From Bacillus sp. BGMRC 2118 (GTDB taxonomy: Bacteria; Bacillota; Bacilli; Bacillales; SA4), in contig VTTJ01000005.1 in the NCBI GenBank assembly GCA_008364785.1, forward strand, positions 62,001-126,000: 64,000 nucleotides of DNA. The letters are read 5' to 3'. The notes under the pieces were generated by a model. The model did not search any database. It saw only the letters and a list, made by a program, of their open reading frames with translations, and had not been told where the DNA came from. Of this stretch, positions 37,411-48,304 are shown in pieces. The translations under genes and the position numbers were made by a program. How positions within the stretch are numbered: position 1 is the first letter of the stretch; each line of letters begins with the position of its first letter.

Positions 37411-38514
37411 TTATTCAATCTCTAGGGCAAATCCGTCATTATCTGCAATGAGTCGGTTACCAGAACCAATGATTCCTATATTCTCTGCGTCTGAATGACT
37501 TTTTATATCAATTTTCCAACCCGTAAGTTTCGCAGCAAGTCTCGCATTTTGTCCTCTCTTTCCAATTGCTAATGACAATTGGTTATCTGGAACAATCACA
37601 GTTGTTGCTTTTTCTTCTTCATTGACAATAACTTCTTCAACTTGTGAAGGGCTTAGCGCATTCGCAACGAATTCAATAGGGTCTTTTGACCATTTTACGA
37701 TGTCAATTTTTTCACCTTTTAATTCATTTACAATTGCTTGAACACGTTGACCTTTTGGACCAACACAAGAACCTACCGGGTCTAAATCTGCGTTATCAGA
37801 GTGTACAGAAATCTTAGAGCGGTCTCCCGCTTCACGTGCAACAGATTTAATTTCAACTGTTCCGTCATAAATTTCAGGTACTTCTAATTCAAATAGTCGC
37901 TTTAATAGTCCAGGATGTGTACGAGACACGAAAATTTGAGGACCTTTTGTTGTCTTTTCAACCTTTGTAATGAACACCTTAATACGGTCATGAGGCTTAT
38001 ATGTCTCATTAGGCATCTGTTCAGCAGCAGGAAGCAACGCTTCTATTTTCCCTAAATTTACATATATAAACCTTGCATCTTGACGTTGTACAATACCAGT
38101 CATGATATCTTCTTCACGATCGATAAATTCAGTGTAAATTACGCCTCTTTCAGCCTCACGAACTCGTTGTGTGACCACTTGTTTAGCTGTTTGAGCTGCA
38201 ATTCTCCCAAAATCCTTCGGTGTTACTTCAATCTCCAGAACATCTCCAACTACATAGTTAGGATTAATTAGTCTAGCTTGTTCCAAAGATATTTCTAATC
38301 GTGGATCGAATACTTCGTCTACAACGTCTTTTCGAGCGAATACTAACATTGTTCCTCGTTCTAAATTAACGTCTACTCTAACATTTTGTGCTTGATTAAA
38401 ATTACGCTTATAAGCAGATATTAAAGCTGCTTCAATCGCATCAAGTAAAACATCCTTGCTAATGCCCTTTTCTTTCTCAAGGATAACAAGGGCATCTAAA
38501 AGTTCACTGCTCAT
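37411..38514 (-). CDS. nusA: Transcription termination/antitermination factor NusA
   Basis: RNA polymerase-bound factor, 367 residues (the short Gram-positive form without the C-terminal acidic repeats). N-terminal domain LDALVILEKEKGISKDVLLD, S1 domain (about 135-200), KH1 and KH2 (DPVGSCVGPKGQRVQAIVNE, LSLAIGKRGQNARLAAKLTG). ATG with GGGGG upstream. A 186-base gap to rimP contains an odd stem-loop (38613-38664). Confidence 0.97.
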   Translation of the reverse strand: MSSELLDALVILEKEKGISKDVLLDAIEAALISAYKRNFNQAQNVRVDVNLERGTMLVFARKDVVDEVFDPRLEISLEQARLINPNYVVGDVLEIEVTPKDFGRIAAQTAKQVVTQRVREAERGVIYTEFIDREEDIMTGIVQRQDARFIYVNLGKIEALLPAAEQMPNETYKPHDRIKVFITKVEKTTKGPQIFVSRTHPGLLKRLFELEVPEIYDGTVEIKSVAREAGDRSKISVHSDNADLDPVGSCVGPKGQRVQAIVNELKGEKIDIVKWSKDPIEFVANALSPSQVEEVIVNEEEKATTVIVPDNQLSLAIGKRGQNARLAAKLTGWKIDIKSHSDAENIGIIGSGNRLIADNDGFALEIE

Positions 38515-38568
38515 TTATTGATCCCCCTTTATTTTTTTGCTTTTTATATAGTAGAAATCTATGGAAAA

Positions 38569-38590
38569 ACTATAATTGGTTAATTATAGT
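38569..38590. repeat. AT-rich perfect hairpin in the rimP-nusA gap
   Basis: ACTATAATT-GGTT-AATTATAGT, 9 base pairs with a 4-base loop, followed on the minus strand by TTTTTCC. It could be a weak terminator or an mRNA stem between rimP and nusA. Confidence 0.5.
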
Positions 38591-38612
38591 CTTACTAACA
38601 ACCTTATTTTAG

Positions 38613-38664
38613 GGAGACTTAGCTACCACCTAGTCCTCTTAGGACAAGAAGTGCGGCTAAGTCC
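38613..38664 (-). ncRNA. Long structured stem in the rimP-nusA gap
   Basis: On the minus strand GACTTAGC pairs with GCTAAGTC (outer, 8 pairs), CACTT with AGGTG (middle, one G-U), GTCCT with AGGAC (inner, loop AAG). The result is one long hairpin of three collinear helices with small internal loops and no U tail. It lies in the nusA leader region; function unknown. Confidence 0.35.
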
Positions 38665-38700
38665 TTTTGCTTAAAGGTAAGCACTAAATTTTTTCATAAG

Positions 38701-39171
38701 TTAGAAGGTTACTGCAAGTCTTGCACTAGCAACCTTTTGATAAGGTATGGTAACAACCTTTTTTCTTGTTTTAATTAAATAAGTAATGGTTACAGATTCA
38801 CCATCAAAAGCTGTTAACTCACCTTCAAATTGTTTTTCACCATCAATTGGTTCATATGTCTTAACATAGACTTGTTTTCCAATCGCTTTTTCAAAATCCT
38901 GTGACTTCTTTAAAGGACGTTCAGCTCCTGGTGAAGAAACTTCAAGAAAGTATAAGTGATCAATCGGGTCCAGTTCATCAAGCTTTTCACTCAACATGTT
39001 GCTCACTGTTCCACATTGCTCTATATCAATACCAGTTTCAGAGTCGATAAACACACGTAAAAACCAGTCTTTACCCTCTTTTACGTATTCGATATCCACA
39101 AGTTCTAATTGAAGGTCGTCTAAAATTGGAGTTACGAGCCCTTCAACTATTTCCGTCACTTTTTTACTCAT
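38701..39171 (-). CDS. rimP: Ribosome maturation factor RimP
   Basis: 30S assembly factor of 156 residues: [39 protein letters not shown] and [15 protein letters not shown]-terminal SH3-like region follows. ATG with AGGAGGG upstream. First gene of the rimP-nusA-rnpM-ylxQ-infB-ylxP-rbfA operon; promoter at 39334-39362. Confidence 0.95.
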   Translation of the reverse strand: MSKKVTEIVEGLVTPILDDLQLELVDIEYVKEGKDWFLRVFIDSETGIDIEQCGTVSNMLSEKLDELDPIDHLYFLEVSSPGAERPLKKSQDFEKAIGKQVYVKTYEPIDGEKQFEGELTAFDGESVTITYLIKTRKKVVTIPYQKVASARLAVTF

Positions 39172-39216
39172 TCAAACCCTCCTTAAGTTTGCTTCAACAT
39201 ATATTTTTGAGTAAAA

Positions 39217-39239
39217 TTCCCTGCCAAAGTAGCAGGGAA
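39217..39239 (-). terminator. Leader hairpin with weak U-tract upstream of rimP
   Basis: TTCCCTGC (39217-39224) pairs with GCAGGGAA (39232-39239), loop of seven. On the minus strand it is followed by TTTTACTC, a short U-tract. It lies inside the leader downstream of the rimP promoter, so it looks like an attenuator of the NusA-dependent type. Confidence 0.5.
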
Positions 39240-39278
39240 CGCATGGACTATGTAGAAAAAAGTTGATAGTAATACGAA

Positions 39279-39298
39279 AGAGTGGGTTTCCCCACTCT
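39279..39298 (-). terminator. Second leader hairpin upstream of rimP
   Basis: AGAGTGGG-TTTC-CCCACTCT (39279-39298), 8 perfect pairs with GC core; minus-strand tail TTTCGTATT. Also downstream of the rimP promoter, so part of the leader. Strong stem but poor U-tract. Confidence 0.5.
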
Positions 39299-39333
39299 CC
39301 GTTAACTTCCGTATTCATAGCATTTCCTACTAA

Positions 39334-39362
39334 ACTATAACATAATCACCTAATATATGCAA
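39334..39362 (-). promoter_or_regulatory. rimP-nusA-infB operon promoter
   Basis: TTGCAT (39357-39362), 17 bases, TATAGT (39334-39339) with an extended TG on the -10 (TGTTATAGT). Start site would be near 39327, leaving a leader of about 155 bases with two hairpins. Confidence 0.7.
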
Positions 39363-39483
39363 ATATGACAAAGTTGTTAAGAGATAAATCAAACTTGGCA
39401 TTCCAACAGTCATTTCTCCCTTATAATTCTTGAATAAGAGGATGTCACAGTAAAACATAATCAAGCGACTTGAACTTCTTCAT

Positions 39484-42400
39484 TTAAAATAACGATAACT
39501 GATTTTGCTCAGGAAGTGATTCTAAACAGCCTTGGCTATCTAAATATTCTAAAATTGTTTTAGAAATTTTGCTTCGTTGTTGAAGGTCTTCTTTTGATAA
39601 AAACTCACCACGTTCTCTTGCTTTCACGATATTTAATGCAGCGTTTGTTCCTAGTCCAGGAATTGCATTAAATGGTGGAATCAACGTATTTCCCTCTACA
39701 ATAAAGTCAGTTGCACTAGATCGATAAAGATCTACCTTTTGAAAAGAATATCCTCTTTCACACATTTCAAGAGCAATCTCTAACACTGTTAATAGATTCT
39801 TTTCTTTCGTCGATGCATCCAGACCTTTTGCGTTAATTTCTTCGATCTTTGATTTCAACGCTGTAGAGCCTCTAACCATTGCTTCTACATCAAAATCATC
39901 TGCTCTAACTGTAAAGTATGCTGCGTAATATAAAATTGGATGATGAACCTTAAAGTAAGCAATACGCACAGCCATTAAGACATACGCGGCAGCATGAGCT
40001 TTAGGGAACATATATTTTATTTTCAAGCAAGAATCAATATACCAATCAGGGACATTGTTGCTTTTCATTTCCTCTATCCACTCATCAGGCAACCCTTTGC
40101 CCTTACGAACATTTTCCATAATTTTAAAAGCTAGAGAAGGTTCCAACCCTTTATATATTAAATAGACCATAATGTCATCACGACAACCGATAACTTCACT
40201 TAACGTACACGTACCGTTCGCAATTAATTCTGAAGCATTCCCCAGCCATACATCTGTTCCATGTGATAGACCTGAAATCTGAACTAACTCAGAGAACGTT
40301 GTCGGTTTTGTGTCCTCTAACATTTGTCGTACAAATCTTGTACCGAATTCCGGTATTCCAAGTGTACCTGTCTTACACATAATTTGCTCTTCTGTGACAC
40401 CAAGAGATGAGGTATTAGCAAATATTTGCATAACCTCAGGATCATCAGTTGGAATCGTTTTTGGATCAATGCCACTTAAATCTTGCAGCATTCTAATTAC
40501 TGTCGGATCATCGTGACCCAATATGTCTAATTTTAATAAGTTGTCATGAATGGAGTGGAAATCAAAGTGAGTTGTCTTCCATTCTGATGTTTTATCATCT
40601 GCAGGAAACTGAATCGGTGTAAAATCAAACACATCCATATAATCCGGGACAACAATAATTCCTCCTGGATGCTGTCCTGTTGTACGTTTAACACCCGTAC
40701 ATCCGGCTACTAATCGGTCAATCTCTGCACCACGAATTGTTAAATTGTGATCACCTGCATATCCCTTTACATATCCGTAAGCCGTTTTCTCAGCAACTGT
40801 ACCTATTGTTCCAGCACGATAAACATTATCTTCGCCAAAGAGAACTTTTGTATAGTTATGGGCTTTCGGTTGATATTCCCCTGAAAAGTTTAGATCGATA
40901 TCTGGAACTTTGTCTCCTTTAAAACCAAGGAACGTTTCAAACGGTATGTCGTGTCCATCTTTCTTATAGCGAGCTCCACACTCTGGGCAATCTTTATCAG
41001 GTAAGTCAAAGCCTGATCCGACTGAACCGTCATCAAAGAAGTGAGAATGTTGACACTTAGGGCAAACATAATGAGGAGGCAGAGGATTCACTTCTGTGAT
41101 ATCAGTCATCGTTGCCACTAGGGATGAGCCGACAGATCCACGAGAACCTACTAAATAGCCATCATTTAATGATTTTTTAACTAACTTTGAAGAAATTAAA
41201 TAAATAACTGCAAAGCCATGTCCAATAATTGATTTCAATTCTTTCTCTATACGGTCCTCCACAATTTTCGGCAGTTGTTCACCGTAAATTGAACGGGCTT
41301 TATCATAACTCATGGAACGGACTTCTTCATCTGCTCCTTCAATTTTAGGTGCATAGAGATCATCTTTAATCGGCTTAACATCACCAATCATATCTGCCAC
41401 TTTATTTGTGTTTGTTACAACAATTTCCTTTGCTTTTTCTTCACCAAGAAAGGCAAAGGCTTCTAGCATTTCATTCGTGGTTCTAAAATGAACTTTAGGT
41501 AACGAATGTCTATTTAAAGGGTTCGCTCCCCCTTGTGAACCAATTAAGATTTTTCGGTAAATATGATCATTCGGTTCTAAGTAATGAACATTCCCTGTAG
41601 CAACTACGGGTTTACCTAATTTATCACCCAGCTTGACGATGTTAGAGATAATATCTTGCAATGCCTTTTGGTCTCTAACTAATTCCGCTTCTATAAGTGG
41701 CGCATATACCTCAGGTGGTTGTACTTCTAGGTAATCATAAAAATGTGCAATTTCTTCGACTTCCTCTGGTGATTTTTGCATCATCCCTTCGAACACTTCA
41801 CCCTTACTACATGCGGAACCGATTAAAAGTCCCTCACGGAATTTGGCAAGCTTAGAGCGTGGAATTCTTGGTACTCGGTAGAAGTAGTCCAGATGGGACA
41901 TGGATATTAATTTAAACAAATTCTTAAGTCCTACATCGTCAACAGCAAGTATTGTCATATGATATGGACGAGCGCGCTGATAGGCATTACCTTGACCCAT
42001 ATTTTCATTTAATTGGTCGTGATATTCGATCTCTTTTTCAAGTGCATCTTTCAACATCTTCATTAATAGATAACCAGTTGCCTCGGCATCATAAATCGCT
42101 CTATGATGTTGCGTTAATTCAATATCAAACTTTTTACACAACGTATTCAATCGATGATTTTTTAGTTCTGGAAATAAAAATCGTCCTAATTCAAGCGTAT
42201 CTATAACTGGATTAGCCGCTTTTTCGTATCCTAACTTCTTAAACCCAACATTAAGGAAGCCCATATCAAAACTAGCATTATGTGCAACTAATATAGAGTC
42301 ACCCATCCATGCCCTAAACTTCTCGATGACTTCCCCTACTTCTGGTGCATCTCGAACCATATCATCCGTTATACCTGTTAAATCAATAGTCGTCGCTGAC

Positions 42401-43782
42401 AATCGGTGATGAGGATTTGCAAATGATTCGAAACGATCAATAATTTGTCCTTCCTTCACCTTAACTGCAGCAAGTTCAATGATCGTATCATAAACAGCAG
42501 ATAATCCGGTCGTTTCCACGTCAAACACTACATACGTATCTGTAGCAAGCAAGCGATGCTGTTCATTATAGGCGATCGGCACACCGTCATCTACAAGATT
42601 TGCTTCTAGTCCATAAATCATCTTAATTCCATTTTTCTTGGCACTGGAGTAAGCCTCTGGAAAGGATTGAGCTACGGCATGATCTGTAAGTGCGATGGCG
42701 GGATGGCCCCATTTCTTTGCCTGCTCAATCAATTTACTTACAGGAGTAACAGCATCCATTTGACTCATCGGAGAGTGAGCATGTAATTCAACTCGTTTTT
42801 CTCCTTCTGGTGCAGTATCCTGCCTTTCTGGTGGGAAAATTTCTTGAATATCATTTGCCATCATGACTAAATCACGGACAAATGTATCATTTTGGATTCC
42901 TCCACGTACCTTAAGCCACATTCCCTTTTTAATACGCTGAAAAACAGGAATGTCTTCCTTGTCTCGAGAAAACATTTTTACAAGGATTGAACTAGTGTAA
43001 TCTGTAATTTTAAATGTTAATAAATGTCTTCCACTTCTAAGTTCCTTCGTCTCTGCATCGAAAACATACCCTTGTACAACTACTCTTCGTTCTTCTTCTT
43101 GAATTGAATGAATGGTGACTGGTTCTTCTTTAATTGTATATCCGATTGTTAAAGGACCACTTTGCTCAGGAGGGGCTTCTTTATCCTTCTTTTGCATTTC
43201 AATCATTGCTTCTAGTACTCTCGTTCGATCTTCCTGTTCTTTTTGCTCTACGAACTTCTCAAACTCTTCTGTAGAGTGCTCGACAATTGTATCCAGTTGC
43301 ATAGGTGAGAAACCCATATGCTCATATTGAATGGGTATAGCTTGTCCATATTTCTTTTTTATTGAAATGGCTTCTGCGTCATTACGAGTTTTTATCGTTA
43401 GCTTCGTACCGGTTATAGTCGGGCGTTGTTCCTGCATCAGTGGTAAGAACAGGGGTGATATTGAATCCAATTGTTTAATACAAATTGGCCAATATTCAAT
43501 TACATCATTCTCCAGCACGTTTTTGTCTATTGTTTTCACAGAAAAACTCACTGTAGCTAGATGGGAAAACGATTCATTAAGTTTATTAGCAAAGATTTCA
43601 AAAATTGGTGCCGGTACTACTTTTTGCCATACAAAATAAAAATGCCATCTCTTTGCTTGAGTTGTCACTTGTAATTTTTCAATTCCTGCACCCTGAAAAT
43701 ATTCACTTATATCAGTTGTCATATCCAATTGTTGAAGTAGAATCGTAAATCTTTCTTTTTGTTCATGCGATAGCTCTATCAC
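39484..43782 (-). CDS. polC: DNA polymerase III alpha subunit PolC
   Basis: Replicative polymerase of Gram-positive type, 1432 residues. Domains in order: N-terminal and OB-fold ([20 protein letters not shown]), PHP region ([17 protein letters not shown]), DEDDh proofreading exonuclease inserted in it ([17 protein letters not shown]), then palm/finger regions with [12 protein letters not shown] and a zinc-like [10 protein letters not shown]...CPECGARY. The open frame starts at 43812, but GGAG sits 8 bases before the GTG at 43780-43782, near the usual PolC length. It stands after proS. Confidence 0.95.
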   Translation of the reverse strand: MIELSHEQKERFTILLQQLDMTTDISEYFQGAGIEKLQVTTQAKRWHFYFVWQKVVPAPIFEIFANKLNESFSHLATVSFSVKTIDKNVLENDVIEYWPICIKQLDSISPLFLPLMQEQRPTITGTKLTIKTRNDAEAISIKKKYGQAIPIQYEHMGFSPMQLDTIVEHSTEEFEKFVEQKEQEDRTRVLEAMIEMQKKDKEAPPEQSGPLTIGYTIKEEPVTIHSIQEEERRVVVQGYVFDAETKELRSGRHLLTFKITDYTSSILVKMFSRDKEDIPVFQRIKKGMWLKVRGGIQNDTFVRDLVMMANDIQEIFPPERQDTAPEGEKRVELHAHSPMSQMDAVTPVSKLIEQAKKWGHPAIALTDHAVAQSFPEAYSSAKKNGIKMIYGLEANLVDDGVPIAYNEQHRLLATDTYVVFDVETTGLSAVYDTIIELAAVKVKEGQIIDRFESFANPHHRLSATTIDLTGITDDMVRDAPEVGEVIEKFRAWMGDSILVAHNASFDMGFLNVGFKKLGYEKAANPVIDTLELGRFLFPELKNHRLNTLCKKFDIELTQHHRAIYDAEATGYLLMKMLKDALEKEIEYHDQLNENMGQGNAYQRARPYHMTILAVDDVGLKNLFKLISMSHLDYFYRVPRIPRSKLAKFREGLLIGSACSKGEVFEGMMQKSPEEVEEIAHFYDYLEVQPPEVYAPLIEAELVRDQKALQDIISNIVKLGDKLGKPVVATGNVHYLEPNDHIYRKILIGSQGGANPLNRHSLPKVHFRTTNEMLEAFAFLGEEKAKEIVVTNTNKVADMIGDVKPIKDDLYAPKIEGADEEVRSMSYDKARSIYGEQLPKIVEDRIEKELKSIIGHGFAVIYLISSKLVKKSLNDGYLVGSRGSVGSSLVATMTDITEVNPLPPHYVCPKCQHSHFFDDGSVGSGFDLPDKDCPECGARYKKDGHDIPFETFLGFKGDKVPDIDLNFSGEYQPKAHNYTKVLFGEDNVYRAGTIGTVAEKTAYGYVKGYAGDHNLTIRGAEIDRLVAGCTGVKRTTGQHPGGIIVVPDYMDVFDFTPIQFPADDKTSEWKTTHFDFHSIHDNLLKLDILGHDDPTVIRMLQDLSGIDPKTIPTDDPEVMQIFANTSSLGVTEEQIMCKTGTLGIPEFGTRFVRQMLEDTKPTTFSELVQISGLSHGTDVWLGNASELIANGTCTLSEVIGCRDDIMVYLIYKGLEPSLAFKIMENVRKGKGLPDEWIEEMKSNNVPDWYIDSCLKIKYMFPKAHAAAYVLMAVRIAYFKVHHPILYYAAYFTVRADDFDVEAMVRGSTALKSKIEEINAKGLDASTKEKNLLTVLEIALEMCERGYSFQKVDLYRSSATDFIVEGNTLIPPFNAIPGLGTNAALNIVKARERGEFLSKEDLQQRSKISKTILEYLDSQGCLESLPEQNQLSLF

Positions 43783-43959
43783 GGATAGATCTCCTCTCTC
43801 CATGTATTCCAAAATTCTATATTTATTTTACACGATTATTTCTTGTAAAAGGGAGATAATGTCCCAAACCCTTGAAACTTCTTGTTCTTTTGCAAATGCA
43901 GTCCTCTTAGAACTATGTTAAATAGTACTACATCACATTTTAAGACAAGTACAATATTG

Positions 43960-43990
43960 AAGGTACCTCCAATACAGAGGTACCTTTTTT
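43960..43990. terminator. Hairpin between proS and polC
   Basis: AAGGTACCTC (43960-43969) pairs perfectly with GAGGTACCTT (43977-43986), loop of seven. The long T run (TTTTTTG) follows on the plus sense; on the minus strand the tail is only TTCAATATT. It may end proS weakly or mark antisense transcription. Confidence 0.55.
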
Positions 43991-43999
43991 GTTATATAT

Positions 44000-45697
44000 C
44001 TATTTTACAATATATTTTTCAATTGTCTTTAGTAGATTTTCAGAAGATATTTCCAGTGTCTCACCTGTGCTTCTAATTTTGATTTCGACAATACCTTCTG
44101 AAGCTCTCTTCCCGACTGTTATGCGAAGGGGCAGACCAATTAAGTCACTATCAGCAAATTTCACTCCAGGTCGTTCTTGTCTATCATCATATAGCACATC
44201 AAATTGACTCCGCAAAGTAGAATATAGCTGATCTGACAATTGTTTTTGATCTTCCTGTTTTGGATTTACTGTAATTAAGTGTACATCGTAAGGGGACACT
44301 GAAACTGGCCAGATTAATCCATTTTCATCATTATACTGTTCAGCAATCGCTGCTACAGTCCTAGAAACGCCTATCCCGTAACACCCCATAATAATTGGTT
44401 GACTTTTCCCATTTTCGTCAAGGAACGTGGCATTCATTGACTCTGAATATCTTGTTCCAAGCTTAAATACGTGACCAACTTCGATACCTTTGGCAAACAC
44501 GATTGTACCTTTTCCATCTGGTGAAGGATCTCCCTCTTGGATAAAACGAACGTCCTCATATACGAAATTGATAAAGTCACGTTCCGGATTAACTCCTTTA
44601 TAATGGATTCCTTCTTCATTCGCACCACAAATTCCATTTACCACATATTTCACGGCATGGTCAGCTAGTATTTTAATGTCCTCTGGAGCAGAAATTGGTC
44701 CTAATGAGCCAATTGGCCCCAATACCTGTAATGTCTCTTCAGGTGTAGCTAATTCTACTAATGTTGCTTCAAAGTAATTTTTTAATTTCACATCATTTAC
44801 TTCATGATCCCCACGTGTTATAACAAGAACGAATTCTTCATCGATCTTAAATAACAATGTCTTTAAGCAGTTTTGGGGTGAAACTTGAAGAAAAGCAGAT
44901 ACTTCTTCTATTGACTTTTGGTTAGGCGTATCCACTTTTTCTAACGTTTGCATTGGTTCATCAATTTTTTCATAATTAGCAATAACAGGTGCCATTTCAA
45001 TGTTTGCTGCATAATTAGAAGAATCTGAGTACGCAATTGTGTCTTCACCAATATCAGATAAAACCATAAACTCATGAGTATCTTTTCCACCCATTGCACC
45101 AGAATCTGCAATAACTGCTCTAAAGTTTAGGCCGCATCGACTAAACACATTTGAATAGGCAGTAAACAATTTGTCGTATACTTCGTCTAAACTTTCTTGT
45201 GTTGCATGGAAAGAGTATGCATCTTTCATGATAAATTCACGTCCACGGAGAAGTCCAAATCGTGGTCTCTTTTCATCACGAAACTTTGTCTGGATTTGGT
45301 AAAGCGTTAAAGGAAGCTTCTTATATGAATTAATCTCATCACGCACAAGGCTTGTAATCATTTCTTCATGTGTTGGGCCAAGGGCAAACTCACGGTTGTG
45401 TCTGTCTTTCATACGCATCATTTCTGGACCATATGAATACCATCTACCAGATTCCTGCCATAACTCAGACAATTGAAGGGCAGGCATAAATAATTCGGCA
45501 GCCCCTGCCCTCTCCATTTCTTCTCTTACAATTTGTTCAACTTTATGTAGCACTTTTTTTCCAAGCGGTAAGAAGCTATAGACTCCGGCTGAATTCTGAC
45601 GCATAAAGCCTGCACGTAATAAGAGTTGGTGGCTTTTTACTTCTGCATCTGCTGGTACTTCTCGTAATGTTGGAATAAACGTCATACTTTGCTTCAT
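44000..45697 (-). CDS. proS: Prolyl-tRNA synthetase
   Basis: Class II synthetase of 565 residues, bacterial type with an editing insertion. Motifs: [20 protein letters not shown], motif 2 [19 protein letters not shown], editing region (about 220-400), motif 3 [18 protein letters not shown]-terminal anticodon-binding domain. Start ATG behind GAGGTG; rasP terminator stands upstream. No T-box leader is visible. Placed between rasP and polC as in B. subtilis. Confidence 0.96.
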   Translation of the reverse strand: MKQSMTFIPTLREVPADAEVKSHQLLLRAGFMRQNSAGVYSFLPLGKKVLHKVEQIVREEMERAGAAELFMPALQLSELWQESGRWYSYGPEMMRMKDRHNREFALGPTHEEMITSLVRDEINSYKKLPLTLYQIQTKFRDEKRPRFGLLRGREFIMKDAYSFHATQESLDEVYDKLFTAYSNVFSRCGLNFRAVIADSGAMGGKDTHEFMVLSDIGEDTIAYSDSSNYAANIEMAPVIANYEKIDEPMQTLEKVDTPNQKSIEEVSAFLQVSPQNCLKTLLFKIDEEFVLVITRGDHEVNDVKLKNYFEATLVELATPEETLQVLGPIGSLGPISAPEDIKILADHAVKYVVNGICGANEEGIHYKGVNPERDFINFVYEDVRFIQEGDPSPDGKGTIVFAKGIEVGHVFKLGTRYSESMNATFLDENGKSQPIIMGCYGIGVSRTVAAIAEQYNDENGLIWPVSVSPYDVHLITVNPKQEDQKQLSDQLYSTLRSQFDVLYDDRQERPGVKFADSDLIGLPLRITVGKRASEGIVEIKIRSTGETLEISSENLLKTIEKYIVK

Positions 45698-45730
45698 TCA
45701 TTGCACCTCATTTTTTAAGTAATACACTTA

Positions 45731-45762
45731 TAAAAACTTGGCGTTTGCGCCAAGTTTTTATT
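45731..45762 (-). terminator. Terminator after rasP
   Basis: TAAAAACTTGGCG (45731-45743) pairs with CGCCAAGTTTTTA (45748-45760), T run follows on the minus strand. Strong. Confidence 0.9.
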
Positions 45763-45796
45763 TTTGATTTGCTTTACGCATACCGTAATCTCACTC

Positions 45797-47047
45797 TTAC
45801 ATAAAAATACGTTGAATATCATTCCATGTAACAAATAACATTAATAGCATTAAAAATGCAAAGCCGACAAAATGTACGAGCCCTTCTTTTTGGCGGTCAA
45901 TTGGTTTTCCTCTTACTGCTTCTACTGCAAAGAACATCAGTCTACCACCGTCTAACGCTGGTAGTGGAAGCAAATTAATAATACCTAAGTTAATGCTTAA
46001 GATGGCACCCCATCTCATTAGGTTATACACACCTGTTTGAGCAACCTGATCTGTAGCCGAATAGATTCCGACAGGTCCAGATAACATGTCAATATTAAAT
46101 TGTCCTGTAATTAATTTACCTAGACCCGTGATAATTTCTTTTGTCCAGAAATAGGTTTCTGTGAATCCATACTTAAATGAGCTAAGTACATTCTTCTCGA
46201 CTGGTCCATAAACCCCTATTACACCATATGACTCTTCACCTGGTGCCTTTTCTGGTGTGATTTTAGAGTCAAAGCTTTCACCATTTCGATTAATCGTAAA
46301 TGTTAATTCTTCTTGTGGATGCTCTCTGATAATCCCTACAACATCTTCCCATGTTGTTACACTAACTTCATCGATTGTTTCAATTCGGTCACCTTGCTTT
46401 AAGCCAGCTTCCTGGGCAGGACTATTATCAACAATTCTACCAAGCAATGCTTCATTAACCGGACTACCTTGTAATAAGCCTAATAATATAAAGATTACAA
46501 AAGCTAGTACAAAATTCATTGCTGGTCCAGCAATAATCGCCAATGTTCGTTGACTTAATGTCTTCGAACCAAATTGTCGTTCAATAGGAGCAATTTGTGT
46601 TTCAACTCCATCTGCAACAAATACTGCCTTTTCATGAACGGTAAATGTTTCAAGTTTTTCCTCCTGCTCGTAACCAGAAATGAACATTTTTCTCTCAACA
46701 TCAGCATTCTCCACTTCAATTACACGTGCATTCGGATACTTGTCTTTATTATTTAATACAATCTTCATTACTTGATTAGATTCATTTAAAATAAGTCCAA
46801 CGTTATATCCAGGTTTCAATTCAATCGTTTCTGGATCTTCTCCTGCCATACGTACAAATCCACCGATTGGCAAAAGCCTGATGGTATAAACGGTTTCATC
46901 CTTCTTGAATGAAAATACTTTAGGACCAAATCCAATCGCAAATTCACGACAAAGAATACCAGCTCGTTTTGCAAACACTAAATGCCCTAACTCATGAAAA
47001 AATACTAAGGCGCCGAATATTACTACAAAGGCAATGACCGTATTCAA
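45797..47047 (-). CDS. rasP: Site-2 protease RasP
   Basis: Membrane zinc protease of 416 residues performing intramembrane cleavage of anti-sigma factors and signal remnants (RsiW, FtsL in B. subtilis). Active site HELGHLVFAKRAG near residue 20, PDZ domain (about 190-270, GRIVDNSPAQEAGLKQGDR) and the second motif NLLPLPALDGGRL. Four hydrophobic segments. Follows dxr by 16 bases. Confidence 0.95.
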   Translation of the reverse strand: MNTVIAFVVIFGALVFFHELGHLVFAKRAGILCREFAIGFGPKVFSFKKDETVYTIRLLPIGGFVRMAGEDPETIELKPGYNVGLILNESNQVMKIVLNNKDKYPNARVIEVENADVERKMFISGYEQEEKLETFTVHEKAVFVADGVETQIAPIERQFGSKTLSQRTLAIIAGPAMNFVLAFVIFILLGLLQGSPVNEALLGRIVDNSPAQEAGLKQGDRIETIDEVSVTTWEDVVGIIREHPQEELTFTINRNGESFDSKITPEKAPGEESYGVIGVYGPVEKNVLSSFKYGFTETYFWTKEIITGLGKLITGQFNIDMLSGPVGIYSATDQVAQTGVYNLMRWGAILSINLGIINLLPLPALDGGRLMFFAVEAVRGKPIDRQKEGLVHFVGFAFLMLLMLFVTWNDIQRIFM

Positions 47048-47063
47048 TGTTTTATCCCACCCT

Positions 47064-48212
47064 TTACGTTAGTAGTGATGTTACATACCTTCTTGTTTCC
47101 ATATCAACTGTTTTAATTGTTTCTAAGTCCGGGTTTGAAATGGAATCATGCTGTTGGAGCGATTGATCAATTAAATCCTCGATTTGCAGAAATGTTATTT
47201 TTCCATTAAGAAAAGCATCCACTGCAACCTCATTTGCAGCATTCAGTACAGTCGGCATTGTCCCTCCTGCAATTCCTGCATCGTATGCAAACTTCAAACA
47301 TTTAAATCGATCAAAATTAATCTTGTGGAAGTTTAATGTTCCTATTTCCCAAAGGTTTAAGCTTTTGGATATAGGTAATGGTAATCGTTTTGGATATGAC
47401 AGCGCATATTGAATAGGTACTCTCATATCCGGTGAGCCAAGCTGTGCAATTACACTTGTGTCATCATATTCAACCATTGAGTGAATAATACTTTCTTTAT
47501 GTAATATAACCTCAATATTTTTATAAGGAATATCAAATAACCATTTAGCTTCGATTACTTCTAACCCTTTATTCATCATGGTTGCAGAATCAATGGTAAT
47601 CTTTGCACCCATGGACCAATTCGGATGTGAAAGAGCTTGCTCTACCGTTACACCTTCAAGTTCCTCTCTTGAACGATCTCTAAAACTACCACCTGAAGCG
47701 GTTAGAATCAGTCTCTTTATTCTCGATACATCTTGTCCGACCATAGATTGGAAAATAGCTGAGTGTTCACTATCAACAGGAAGAATTTCAACATTCTTTT
47801 CCTTCCCTAAACTCATCACAAGATGCCCAGCTGTAACTAGCGTTTCTTTGTTTGCCAGGGCAATCGTTTTACCTGCTTTAATTGCTTCAAGTGTCGGAAC
47901 CAATCCTACACTCCCTAGTACAGCATTCACTAGTATGGAGGATTCATGGTGTACGGCAACTTCCACTAGACCCTGTTCTCCGTATACAATCTTTGTATGA
48001 TTTGGGATCATTCCTTCAAGGGTCTCTTTATCTTCTTTGGTCAAAACAGATACTACCTTAGGCATAAATTCACGAATGATTTCTGCTCCTAAATTTAAGT
48101 TTTTACCAAAAGATAAAGCCACAACTTGAAATTCTTCAGGATGTAAACGTAGTAAATCAAGGGTTTGAGTCCCAATGGAACCCGTTGCACCGAGTAAACT
48201 TATTTTTTTCAT
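47064..48212 (-). CDS. dxr: 1-deoxy-D-xylulose-5-phosphate reductoisomerase
   Basis: NADPH enzyme of 382 residues forming MEP, the second step of non-mevalonate isoprenoid synthesis. [20 protein letters not shown] at the N-terminus, substrate site [24 protein letters not shown] and the C-terminal alpha domain. Between cdsA and rasP; together with uppS this ties isoprenoid and lipid carrier production. Confidence 0.96.
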   Translation of the reverse strand: MKKISLLGATGSIGTQTLDLLRLHPEEFQVVALSFGKNLNLGAEIIREFMPKVVSVLTKEDKETLEGMIPNHTKIVYGEQGLVEVAVHHESSILVNAVLGSVGLVPTLEAIKAGKTIALANKETLVTAGHLVMSLGKEKNVEILPVDSEHSAIFQSMVGQDVSRIKRLILTASGGSFRDRSREELEGVTVEQALSHPNWSMGAKITIDSATMMNKGLEVIEAKWLFDIPYKNIEVILHKESIIHSMVEYDDTSVIAQLGSPDMRVPIQYALSYPKRLPLPISKSLNLWEIGTLNFHKINFDRFKCLKFAYDAGIAGGTMPTVLNAANEVAVDAFLNGKITFLQIEDLIDQSLQQHDSISNPDLETIKTVDMETRRYVTSLLT

Positions 48213-48304
48213 GTTTCCAACTCCTAAATAATTGGGCTATTACTTTCATCTTCTATATAGTTCTAGAGATACGAGTACAGCCAACGAACTCGTCCAACTT
48301 CACT

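Noticed and set aside
45698-45796. T-box leader for proS
   Set aside because: Gap is only about 100 bases, holds the rasP terminator, and lacks specifier-loop and T-box sequences.
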